From Betaproteobacteria bacterium (GTDB lineage: Bacteria; Pseudomonadota; Gammaproteobacteria; Burkholderiales; Burkholderiaceae_C), in assembly GCA_009923895.1 (NCBI GenBank), contig RFSP01000072.1, positions 1 to 8,603 of the forward strand: a stretch of DNA of 8,603 nucleotides, written 5' to 3'. Under the pieces are notes generated by a model. The model worked only from the letters and a program-made list of their open reading frames with translations, was not told the DNA's origin and did no database searches. Below are positions 1 to 6,412 of this stretch, one piece after another. How positions within the stretch are numbered: the stretch's first letter is position 1; the number at the start of each line of letters is the position of its first letter. A program made the position numbers and the translations under genes.

Positions 1-527
1 TGACGACCAAAGGACGGTTTGCCGTCACCGCCATGATCGATTTGGCCCTGCGCTCGCACAGCGGCCCGGTGGCGCTCGCGGCCATCAGCCAGCGCCAGCA
101 AATTTCGCTGTCCTACCTTGAGCAGTTGTTTGGCAAGCTGCGTCGCCACGAATTGGTGGAAAGCACCCGGGGCCCGGGCGGAGGCTACTCGCTGGGGCGA
201 GCCATGGAGGAGATCTCGGTGGCCGACATCATTGTCGCCGTCGATGAGCCCATCGATGCCACGGGATGCGGGGGCAAGGAAAGCTGCATGGGCGAGGATG
301 CGGGCAAGTGCATGACCCACGATCTTTGGTCCAGCCTGAACACCAAAATGATCGAGTTCCTGGACTCGATTTCCCTGAAAAAGCTGGTGGACGACCAGTT
401 GGCCAAGGGCGTGAACATTGAAGGCGTGCCCATGCGCCGAGCGATTTCATCCCACCCAGTGGTCAAGCCCATCAAGGTGAACGCGCCCAATTCGGTGTTC
501 GCGCTGGGGACCTCTTTGGTGAAGTGA
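1..527 (+). CDS. iscR: IscR, Rrf2-family [2Fe-2S] transcriptional regulator (5' partial)
   Basis: IscR is the Fe-S-sensing repressor/activator that controls the isc operon according to cluster demand. The reading frame is open from the first base. The visible protein begins with the last two bases of a leucine codon followed by TTKGRFAVTAMIDLAL, so by family alignment only about seven bases (Met, Arg and part of Leu) are missing. The Met codon at 33 is internal, about residue 14. The N-terminal part is a winged helix-turn-helix (SLSYLEQLFGKLR, then the wing RGPGGGYSL). It includes the glutamate equivalent to E. coli E43, which in that protein discriminates between DNA site classes. The cluster-binding loop has three cysteines and a histidine (inferred C92, C98, C106, H109), spaced C-x5-C-x7-C-x2-H. 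The last spacing is two residues longer than in E. coli. Inferred length is about 177 residues, slightly longer than E. coli because of a longer C-terminal tail. Its promoter and likely autoregulatory sites lie before the window. Confidence 0.96.
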   Translation, partial: TTKGRFAVTAMIDLALRSHSGPVALAAISQRQQISLSYLEQLFGKLRRHELVESTRGPGGGYSLGRAMEEISVADIIVAVDEPIDATGCGGKESCMGEDAGKCMTHDLWSSLNTKMIEFLDSISLKKLVDDQLAKGVNIEGVPMRRAISSHPVVKPIKVNAPNSVFALGTSLVK

Positions 528-529
528 GG
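526..529 (+). promoter_or_regulatory. Ribosome binding site deciding the iscS start
   Basis: GAGG overlaps the iscR stop codon. It lies 8 nt before the ATG at 538 but only 2 nt before the ATG at 532, so it favours 538 as the iscS start. The overlap with the stop suggests translational coupling of iscR and iscS. Confidence 0.6.
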
Positions 530-537
530 CAATGGTC

Positions 538-1752
538 ATGACCCCGCATTTCCCCATCTACATGGACTACGGTGCCACGACGCCGGTCGATCCTCGCGTC
601 GTGGACGCCATGGTGCCTTGGCTCAAAGAGCACTTTGGCAACCCCGCTTCCCGCAGCCACGCCTGGGGCTGGGAGGCCGAAGAGGCCGTGGAGAAGGCGC
701 GCGCCCAGGTGGCGGCCCTCATCGGTGCCGATCCCAGAGAAATAGTCTGGACCTCGGGTGCCACCGAGTCCAATAACCTGGCGCTCAAGGGGGCTGCGCA
801 CTTTTACAGCGCCAAAGGCAAACATTTGGTGACAGTCAAGACCGAGCACAAGGCGGTCTTGGACACCATGCGGGAGTTGGAGCGCCAGGGCTTTGAGGTG
901 ACTTACCTCGACGTCCAAGAAGACGGTCTTCTGGATCTGAACAAATTCAAAGACGCGCTGCGAGCCGACACCATCTTGGCCTCGGTGATGCTGGTCAACA
1001 ACGAAATCGGCGTCATTCAAGACATTCCCGCCATCGGTGCGCTGTGCCGGGAGCGCGGCATCATTCTTCACGTCGATGCCGCCCAGGCCACGGGCAAGGT
1101 GACCATTGATCTGCAGCACTTGCCGGTGGACTTGTTGAGCCTGGCTTCCCACAAGACCTATGGTCCCAAGGGCATCGGTGCGCTGTACGTCCGCCGCAAG
1201 CCGCGTGTGCGCCTGGAGGCGCAAATGCACGGCGGCGGTCACGAGCGGGGCATGAGGTCGGGCACCTTGCCCACCCACCAATGTGTGGGCATGGGGGAGG
1301 CTTTCCGCCTCGCACGTGAAGAGATGGGCTCCGAGAGTGAGCGCATTCGCATGCTCCATACGCGCTTGCGCGCGGGCCTGCAATCCATCGATCAAGTGTT
1401 CATCAACGGACACCTCGAGCGCCGCGTGCCCCACAACCTCAACATTTCCTTCAACTTTGTCGAAGGCGAGTCGCTCATCATGGGGGTCAAGGGCTTGGCG
1501 GTGTCATCGGGCTCTGCGTGCACCTCCGCCAGTTTGGAGCCGAGTTATGTGCTGCGTGCCTTGGGGCGCAGCGATGAATTGGCCCACTCGAGTCTGCGCA
1601 TCACCATCGGGCGATTCACGTCGGTGGAGGACATCGATTACGCCGTCAACACCCTCCAAGACAGGGTTGCGAAATTGCGCGAGTTGTCCCCGTTGTGGGA
1701 GATGTACCAAGACGGTGTGGACTTGAGCACGATCCAATGGTCGGCTCACTGA
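538..1752 (+). CDS. iscS: IscS, PLP-dependent cysteine desulfurase
   Basis: IscS converts L-cysteine to L-alanine and carries the released sulfur as a persulfide. It supplies IscU for Fe-S cluster assembly and, in studied bacteria, also sulfur for tRNA thiolation. The protein is a class V aminotransferase-fold enzyme. Starting at ATG 538 gives 404 residues, the E. coli length, and places the key residues at the E. coli positions: H104 over the cofactor, the PLP Schiff-base lysine K206 in SLASHKTYGPKG, and the catalytic cysteine C328 in SSGSACTSASLEPS. The N-terminal IYMDYGATTPVDPRV and the C-terminal SPLWEMYQDGVDLSTIQW are also diagnostic of group I (IscS-type) rather than SufS-type desulfurases. 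An alternative ATG at 532 would add two residues, but its spacing to the ribosome binding site is poor. It lies 10 nt after iscR and 27 nt before iscU. Confidence 0.97.
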   Translation: MTPHFPIYMDYGATTPVDPRVVDAMVPWLKEHFGNPASRSHAWGWEAEEAVEKARAQVAALIGADPREIVWTSGATESNNLALKGAAHFYSAKGKHLVTVKTEHKAVLDTMRELERQGFEVTYLDVQEDGLLDLNKFKDALRADTILASVMLVNNEIGVIQDIPAIGALCRERGIILHVDAAQATGKVTIDLQHLPVDLLSLASHKTYGPKGIGALYVRRKPRVRLEAQMHGGGHERGMRSGTLPTHQCVGMGEAFRLAREEMGSESERIRMLHTRLRAGLQSIDQVFINGHLERRVPHNLNISFNFVEGESLIMGVKGLAVSSGSACTSASLEPSYVLRALGRSDELAHSSLRITIGRFTSVEDIDYAVNTLQDRVAKLRELSPLWEMYQDGVDLSTIQWSAH

Positions 1753-1779
1753 AAGTGACGTTAAAACGAAAGACGGAAT

Positions 1780-2160
1780 ATGGCTTACAGCGACAAGGTC
1801 ATTGACCACTACGAAAATCCCCGCAATGTCGGGTCTTTTGAAAAAGGTGACGACAGTGTGGGCACCGGCATGGTGGGCGCACCTGCGTGTGGCGACGTCA
1901 TGAAGCTGCAAATCAAGGTGGACCCCCAGTCGGGGCGCATCGAAGATGCCCGATTCAAGACCTATGGCTGCGGCTCTGCCATCGCCTCGAGTTCTCTGGT
2001 CACTGAGTGGGTCAAGGGCAAAACCCTGGACGAGGCCTTGACCATCAAGAACACACAGATCGCGCAAGAGTTGGCCTTGCCGCCGGTCAAGATCCACTGT
2101 TCGATCCTGGCAGAAGACGCCATCAAGGCCGCTGTTGAGGATTACAAGTCCAAACACTGA
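1780..2160 (+). CDS. iscU: IscU, Fe-S cluster assembly scaffold
   Basis: IscU is the scaffold on which [2Fe-2S] clusters are built from IscS-derived sulfur and then released by HscA/HscB. The 126-residue protein is nearly identical to the family consensus (MAYSDKVIDHYENPRNVGSF at the start). All ligands are visible: C37 and D39 in GAPACGDVMKL, C64 in TYGCGSAIASSS, and H106-C107 in KIHCSILAEDA. The HscA recognition motif LPPVK sits at residues 100-104, just before C107. Relative to E. coli there is a one-residue insertion before C64 and a slightly shorter C-terminus. The start is the first ATG after iscS, with a modest purine-rich site (ACGGA, 1773-1777) before it. It is the third gene of the operon, and its product is a direct partner of most of the neighbouring products. 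Confidence 0.98.
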   Translation: MAYSDKVIDHYENPRNVGSFEKGDDSVGTGMVGAPACGDVMKLQIKVDPQSGRIEDARFKTYGCGSAIASSSLVTEWVKGKTLDEALTIKNTQIAQELALPPVKIHCSILAEDAIKAAVEDYKSKH

Positions 2161-2166
2161 CGTCCC

Positions 2167-2490
2167 ATGGCCATCACATTGACCGAAGCCGCGGCTCGCC
2201 ACGTGTCCCGCTACCTACAGCGGCGGGGCAAAGGCGTGGGTGTGCGCCTGGGCGTCAAAACCACCGGGTGCTCCGGTCTGGCTTACAAGCTGGAGTACGC
2301 CGACGACGTGGCGCCAGAAGACGTGATCTTTGAAACGCTGGGCGTCAAGGTGATGGTGGATCCCAAGAGCTTGCCCTACATCGATGGAACCGAGTTGGAC
2401 TTTGTTCGCGAAGGCTTGAACGAAGGTTTCAAGTTTCACAACCCCCGGGAAAAGGATCGCTGCGGCTGCGGGGAATCTTTTCGGGTGTGA
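2167..2490 (+). CDS. iscA: IscA, A-type Fe-S carrier protein
   Basis: IscA is an A-type carrier that binds iron or an Fe-S cluster and delivers it to target proteins, notably for [4Fe-4S] assembly. The 107-residue protein has the three conserved cysteines at exactly the E. coli positions: C35 in KTTGCSGLAYKLEY, and C99 and C101 in DRCGCGESF at the C-terminus. The order (after iscU, before hscB) and the GESFRV tail separate it from the paralogues ErpA and SufA, which are usually encoded elsewhere. The ATG lies 6 nt after the iscU stop. No Shine-Dalgarno sequence is visible in the 20 nt upstream; the nearest GAGG (2137-2140) is 26 nt away, inside iscU. Translation is therefore probably coupled to termination on iscU. 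Confidence 0.97.
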   Translation: MAITLTEAAARHVSRYLQRRGKGVGVRLGVKTTGCSGLAYKLEYADDVAPEDVIFETLGVKVMVDPKSLPYIDGTELDFVREGLNEGFKFHNPREKDRCGCGESFRV

Positions 2491-2569
2491 TGAGCCTCTC
2501 GGCGTGCTCTCGTGGGGCTTTGCCGTAGGGCTTTGTTTTTGCCCATGATGCAGCCCCTACAGTGAGACC
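2491..2569 (+). other. iscA-hscB intergenic spacer with small repeats and weak pairing
   Basis: This 79-nt spacer is the only long gap inside the isc operon. It contains an 8-nt direct repeat GGGCTTTG at 2515-2522 and 2528-2535. It also has complementary segments GTAGGG (2525-2530) with CCCTAC (2555-2560), and GGGGCT (2514-2519) with AGCCCC (2552-2557), so competing short hairpins are possible. A T-rich stretch (2532-2540) sits between them, but no stem precedes it in the way an intrinsic terminator would require. The spacer may be a processing or attenuation point that separates the abundant iscRSUA products from hscBA-fdx. That is inference, and I see no clear promoter. Confidence 0.35.
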
Positions 2570-3112
2570 ATGACCGAAGCGCTGTCCTTGGATGTGGATG
2601 ATTTCCGCCTGTTCGGCATGGAGCCGAAATTTGCGGTGGATTTGCCGGCTTTGGACGCCCAATGGCGCCGCCTGCAGTCCGAGGTGCATCCCGACCGTTT
2701 TGTACAAAGCGACGACGCGTCAGCGAAATGGGCCATGCAGTGGTCCATGCGCATCAATCAAGGTTACCGCCGGCTGCGAGACCCGGTGTCCCGCGCGGCC
2801 TACTTGTGTGAGCTCCGGGGCGCCTCCATCGATCTCCAAGGAGGGGCTTCGGTGCCTGTGGACTTTCTGATGCAGCAAATGGAATGGCGCGAGGCGCTGT
2901 CCCAGGCTCGCACAGCCCAGGATGTGGAGTCTCTCGAGGCTGACGTCAAGTCAGCGGTGGCTCGTTGGGGCGAGCAACTGGCCCAGCAGTTGGACCATCA
3001 CCCCGACCCGGGTGCTGGGGCGCGTGAAGCGGTTCAGACCGTGCAACGTCTCATGTTTTTGACCAAATTTCAGCAAGACATCGATCGCAAGATGGATGCG
3101 CTGCAGAGTTGA
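2570..3112 (+). CDS. hscB: HscB, J-domain co-chaperone for IscU
   Basis: HscB (Hsc20) is the J-protein that brings IscU to HscA and stimulates its ATPase, promoting cluster transfer. The protein has 180 residues, close to the family's usual 170-175. The N-terminal J domain (about residues 10-80) opens with DDFRLFGMEPKFAVD and carries the invariant HPD at 40-42 in SEVHPDRFVQ. A linker leads to the C-terminal three-helix IscU-binding domain, marked by VPVDFLMQQMEWREAL at about 96-110. This corresponds to the E. coli FLMEQLELREEL helix that contacts IscU. The start is the only sensible ATG; the preceding GTGAG (2562-2566) is a weak and close ribosome binding site. It follows the 79-nt spacer after iscA and ends 12 nt before hscA. 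Confidence 0.95.
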   Translation: MTEALSLDVDDFRLFGMEPKFAVDLPALDAQWRRLQSEVHPDRFVQSDDASAKWAMQWSMRINQGYRRLRDPVSRAAYLCELRGASIDLQGGASVPVDFLMQQMEWREALSQARTAQDVESLEADVKSAVARWGEQLAQQLDHHPDPGAGAREAVQTVQRLMFLTKFQQDIDRKMDALQS

Positions 3113-3124
3113 TCGACGGTTTTC

Positions 3125-4981
3125 ATGTCTCTCTTACAGATATCCGAGCCCGGGCAGTCTCCCGATCCCCATCAGCGCAGAGTGGCTGTGGGCATTGACC
3201 TGGGCACCACACATTCCCTGGTCGCGGCCGTGCGACATGGGGTGCCCGACTGTTTGCCCGACGCCCAAGGTCGAGTCATCTTGCCCTCGGTGGTGCGATA
3301 CCTCCAAGGAGGAGGGCGCCAAATTGGCTTCGAGGCGCAGGCCCATCAGGCACAAGACGCCAGTCAAACCATTGTGTCGGTCAAACGGTTCATGGGGCGT
3401 TCTTTGGCCGACATTGCTGGCGTGGAGCGACTGCCTTACGACTGGATCGATCGCCCCGGCATGGTGTGGCTGAACACCCATCAAGGCCCCAAGTCTCCCG
3501 TGGAGGTGTCTGCAGAAATTTTGGCCACGCTGCGCCAGCGGGCCGAAGACACCTTTGACAGCGAACTCTTTGGCGCGGTGATCACGGTCCCCGCGTATTT
3601 TGACGACGCGCAGCGTCAGGCGACCAAAGACGCCGCCCAGCTGGCGGGCTTGAACGTGCTTCGTCTCATCAACGAACCCACAGCCGCTGCCGTGGCCTAC
3701 GGCCTGGAAAATGGGCAAGAAGGGCTTTACGCCGTTTATGACCTGGGTGGTGGCACTTTTGACATGTCGTTGCTGCGCCTGTCACGGGGCGTTTTTGAGG
3801 TGGTGGCCACCGGCGGCGATGCCGCTTTGGGCGGCGATGACTTCGATGCAGCGCTGGCGCAATGGGCGCTGGATCAAACGGGCCGTGCGGCGGCATCGGC
3901 CAATGATCGGCGAGAGATTCAGGTCGCCGCGCGCGCCGCCAAAGAGGCCTTGAGTCTTGAAGATCAAGTCGTCTTGCACGCGCGACTGTCCTCTGGCGAT
4001 TTGTCGTGCACGGTCCATCGCTCGACCTTTGATCAAATCACTCAAGCCCTGGTGGCTCGAACCCTGTCCGTGGTTCGGCGGGTGCTCAGAGACGCGAAGG
4101 TCGCGCCCCCGCAAGTGCAGGGTGTGGTCCTGGTGGGGGGGTCCACGCGCATGCCTGCAGTGCGCCGAGCGGTCCAAGAGGCCTTTGGTCGTGAGCCGCT
4201 GACCAACGTCAACCCTGACGAGGTGGTGGCATTGGGAGCGGCCATCCAGGCCAACGCCTTGGCGGGCAACGCGGCCGATGGTGAACTGCTGCTGTTGGAC
4301 GTGGTGCCCCTGTCGTTGGGTTTGGAGACCATGGGCGGTGTGGTGGAGCGCATTGTCGAGCGCAACAGCACCCTACCGGTGGCCAAAGCGCAGGACTTCA
4401 CCACCTACCAAGACGGGCAAACCGCTCTGGCTGTTCATGTGGTGCAGGGCGAGCGCGATTTGGTGGCCGACTGCCGCAGCTTGGCTCGATTTGAGTTGAG
4501 GGGCATCCCACCCATGGTGGCCGGGGCCGCGCGAATCCGCGTGACCTTTCAGGTGGATGCCGATGGCTTGCTCAGTGTGCAAGCCAAAGAGATGACCAGT
4601 GGGGTAGAGGCGTCGGTCACGGTCAAGCCCAGCTATGGACTGGCAGACGACGAAGTGGCGCGAATGCTCCAAGAAGGATTCGCTCACGCCGATGCCGACA
4701 TGCAAGCGCGCCGATTGCACGAAGCGCGCGTCGAAGCCCAGCGCATGGTGTTGGCCACGCATTCGGCGCTGAGTGCCGACGGTGATTTGTTGACCGATGA
4801 TGAGCGCAAGGCCATGGAAGCGCTGATCCACGAAGTTCAGAAAGCAGCGCAGGGCGATGACCCACAGGTCATGGACGATGCGGTGCAAGCCCTGGCACAA
4901 GGGACCGAGAGTTTTGCGGCAGCCCGCATGAACCGAGGCATTCGTTCGGCCTTGGCGGGTCGACGCATTGAGGAGATTTGA
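3125..4981 (+). CDS. hscA: HscA, Hsp70-type chaperone for Fe-S cluster transfer
   Basis: HscA is the specialised Hsp70 that binds the LPPVK motif of IscU and uses ATP hydrolysis, stimulated by HscB, to release the cluster. The length of 618 residues is close to the E. coli 616. The first residues (MSLLQISEPG, then PHQRR) are typical of HscA and absent from DnaK, which supports this start. The nucleotide-binding domain (about 20-385) has phosphate loop 1 GIDLGTTHS (23-31), phosphate loop 2 VYDLGGGTFD (204-213) and the adenosine motif VVLVGGSTRMP (334-344). The interdomain linker LLLLDVVPLSLGLETMGG (388-405) leads into the substrate-binding beta domain and helical lid, which includes SYGLADDEVARML. 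A histidine replaces the usual asparagine in phosphate loop 1 (GTTHS instead of GTTNS). The ribosome binding site is weak (GACGG, 3115-3119), suggesting coupling to hscB 12 nt upstream. Confidence 0.97.
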   Translation: MSLLQISEPGQSPDPHQRRVAVGIDLGTTHSLVAAVRHGVPDCLPDAQGRVILPSVVRYLQGGGRQIGFEAQAHQAQDASQTIVSVKRFMGRSLADIAGVERLPYDWIDRPGMVWLNTHQGPKSPVEVSAEILATLRQRAEDTFDSELFGAVITVPAYFDDAQRQATKDAAQLAGLNVLRLINEPTAAAVAYGLENGQEGLYAVYDLGGGTFDMSLLRLSRGVFEVVATGGDAALGGDDFDAALAQWALDQTGRAAASANDRREIQVAARAAKEALSLEDQVVLHARLSSGDLSCTVHRSTFDQITQALVARTLSVVRRVLRDAKVAPPQVQGVVLVGGSTRMPAVRRAVQEAFGREPLTNVNPDEVVALGAAIQANALAGNAADGELLLLDVVPLSLGLETMGGVVERIVERNSTLPVAKAQDFTTYQDGQTALAVHVVQGERDLVADCRSLARFELRGIPPMVAGAARIRVTFQVDADGLLSVQAKEMTSGVEASVTVKPSYGLADDEVARMLQEGFAHADADMQARRLHEARVEAQRMVLATHSALSADGDLLTDDERKAMEALIHEVQKAAQGDDPQVMDDAVQALAQGTESFAAARMNRGIRSALAGRRIEEI

Positions 4982-4986
4982 CGCGC

Positions 4987-5325
4987 ATGCCGACCATTCG
5001 CATTCTTCCGCATCAGGAGTATTGCCCGCAAGGCGACTCCATCCAGGCCGAGCGTGGCACTTCGGTGTGCGAAGCCCTGCTGGAAAACGGCATCGCCATT
5101 GAGCACGCTTGTGAAATGAGCTGCGCGTGCACCACTTGCCACGTGATCGTTCGCGAGGGATACGCGTCTTTGGGTGAGCCCGATGAATCCGAAGAAGATC
5201 TCTTGGACCGGGCCTGGGGTTTGACCCCCACTTCCCGACTGTCTTGTCAGGCCATCTTGGGAGATCAAGACGTGACCATCGAGATCCCCAAGTATTCAAT
5301 CAATCACGCTCGCGAGAATCACTGA
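4987..5325 (+). CDS. fdx: Fdx, ISC-type [2Fe-2S] ferredoxin
   Basis: Fdx is the adrenodoxin-type [2Fe-2S] ferredoxin that donates electrons during cluster assembly on IscU/IscS. Starting at ATG 4987 gives 112 residues (E. coli has 111) and begins MPTIRILPHQ, the family start. The cluster ligands C42, C48, C51 and C87 are at the E. coli positions, in EHACEMSCACTTCHVIVREG and SRLSCQA; an extra C46 is also shared with E. coli. The acidic stretch EPDESEEDLLDRAWGL and the ending SINHARENH are typical of the ISC ferredoxin rather than of plant-type ferredoxins. A purine-rich site GAGGAG (4970-4975), inside the end of hscA, lies 11 nt before the ATG. The hscA stop is 5 nt upstream. An in-frame TTG at 4978 would add three residues but is only 2 nt from that site and is not favoured. 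Confidence 0.97.
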   Translation: MPTIRILPHQEYCPQGDSIQAERGTSVCEALLENGIAIEHACEMSCACTTCHVIVREGYASLGEPDESEEDLLDRAWGLTPTSRLSCQAILGDQDVTIEIPKYSINHARENH

Positions 5326-5330
5326 GTCGC

Positions 5331-5337
5331 AGGGGAG
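5331..5337 (+). promoter_or_regulatory. Ribosome binding site for the GTG start of tsaD
   Basis: AGGGGAG lies 7 nt before the GTG at 5345, inside the 19-nt fdx-tsaD gap. It supports a non-ATG start giving MLVLGVESSCDETG, which matches the usual TsaD N-terminus. No terminator or promoter is visible in this gap. Confidence 0.65.
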
Positions 5338-5344
5338 TCTTGAG

Positions 5345-6412
5345 GTGCTGGTGTTGGGCGTCGAATCCTCCTGTGACGAGACTGGCGTGGCGCTGGTGGA
5401 GGTGCCGCAGTTGGGGACCCCCCGTCTGCTGGCGCATGCCCTGCACACTCAGGTGCAGATGCATGCGGACTATGGCGGCGTGGTGCCCGAGCTCGCATCG
5501 CGCGATCACATCCGACGCGTGGTGCCCTTGACCCGTGCCGTTCTGCGAGACAGCCAACGATCCCTGTCGGATGTGGACGTGGTGGCGTTCACCCAAGGGC
5601 CCGGTCTGGCGGGCGCCCTGTTGGTGGGTGCCGGTTATGCCGCCGCACTGGCCACGGCCTTGAACAAGCCCTGGATGGGCATTCACCACCTCGAAGGCCA
5701 CCTGCTGTCGCCTTTCCTTTCCTCAGATCCTCCGGCATTCCCCTTTGTGGCTCTTCTGGTCTCTGGGGGACACACCCAACTCATGCATGTGCGTGACGTG
5801 GGCGACTATGAGTTGCTGGGCGAGACGGTGGATGACGCAGCCGGCGAAGCTTTTGACAAGTGCGCCAAGCTCTTGGGCTTGCCTTACCCGGGCGGTGCGG
5901 CCCTGTCATTGCTGGCTCAAGACGGCGATCTCCGCGCCTTTGCATTGCCAAGGCCGCTCTTGCACAGCGGAGACCTGGACTTTTCTTTCGCCGGCCTCAA
6001 GACGGCCGTCATGAATCAGTGGCGCAAGTTGGGTCCCGATCCTTCCCCACAAGCCCGTGCGAATCTAGCGGCGAGTGCGCAGGCGGCGATCGTGGAAGTG
6101 CTGGTGGCCAAGTCGCTGCAAGCGCTCAAAGTCACGGGCCTGCAACGTTTGGTGGTGGCCGGTGGGGTCGGCGCCAATGGGCCATTGCGGGCCCAACTCA
6201 ATGCCCAAGCCCAAAAGCGAGGCCACCGGGTGCACTACCCCGAGCTGTCTTTGTGCAGCGACAACGGTGCCATGATTGCCTTGGCAGGTGCCATGCGGTT
6301 GCAGCGTGGGTGTGTGCCTCAGGCGGGTCCGGGCTGTTTTGAGGTGTTGCCGCGTTGGCCCTTGGCCTCCTCCACTGTCGTCAACCCATCCGGCCAGGAA
6401 GTGCAACCATGA
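5345..6412 (+). CDS. tsaD: TsaD, tRNA N6-threonylcarbamoyladenosine transferase subunit
   Basis: TsaD (formerly Gcp/YgjD, the bacterial Kae1/Qri7 relative) transfers the threonylcarbamoyl group from threonylcarbamoyl-AMP to A37 of tRNAs reading ANN codons. It works with TsaB and TsaE, and TsaC makes the intermediate; none of those three is in this window. The 355-residue protein has the ASKHA-fold signatures of the family: GVESSCDETGVAL at the start, HADYGGVVPELASRDH (40-55), the metal-binding H115-x3-H119 in HHLEGHLLSPFL, LVSGGHTQL, GEAFDKCAKLLGLPYPGG, FSFAGLKTAV, VAGGVGANGPLR, and the metal-binding D306 in CSDNGAMIALAG. The start is GTG 5345. It follows fdx by 19 nt and overlaps the next gene by the ATGA at 6409-6412. 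It is therefore probably expressed from the isc transcript or a promoter I cannot see. Confidence 0.96.
   Translation: MLVLGVESSCDETGVALVEVPQLGTPRLLAHALHTQVQMHADYGGVVPELASRDHIRRVVPLTRAVLRDSQRSLSDVDVVAFTQGPGLAGALLVGAGYAAALATALNKPWMGIHHLEGHLLSPFLSSDPPAFPFVALLVSGGHTQLMHVRDVGDYELLGETVDDAAGEAFDKCAKLLGLPYPGGAALSLLAQDGDLRAFALPRPLLHSGDLDFSFAGLKTAVMNQWRKLGPDPSPQARANLAASAQAAIVEVLVAKSLQALKVTGLQRLVVAGGVGANGPLRAQLNAQAQKRGHRVHYPELSLCSDNGAMIALAGAMRLQRGCVPQAGPGCFEVLPRWPLASSTVVNPSGQEVQP

Noticed and set aside
532..537. ATG 532 as the iscS start
   Set aside because: It is only 2 nt from GAGG. The ATG at 538 has 8-nt spacing and puts H104, K206 and C328 at the E. coli numbers. The difference is only two residues.
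472..1434. A 320-codon open frame on the - strand opposite iscS
   Set aside because: It lies wholly antisense to a well-supported iscS, has no recognisable domain, and is the kind of long antisense frame common in GC-rich coding DNA.
1504..2202. A 232-codon - strand frame across iscS, iscU and iscA
   Set aside because: It is antisense to three conserved genes, with no domain or ribosome binding site of its own that I can support.
4978..4986. TTG 4978 as the fdx start
   Set aside because: It overlaps the hscA stop and is 2 nt from the purine-rich site. ATG 4987 gives the expected N-terminus and ligand numbering.
4373..5299. A 308-codon open frame on the - strand across hscA and fdx
   Set aside because: It spans two real + strand genes and their junction, shows no family motif, and is explained by codon bias of the opposite strand.
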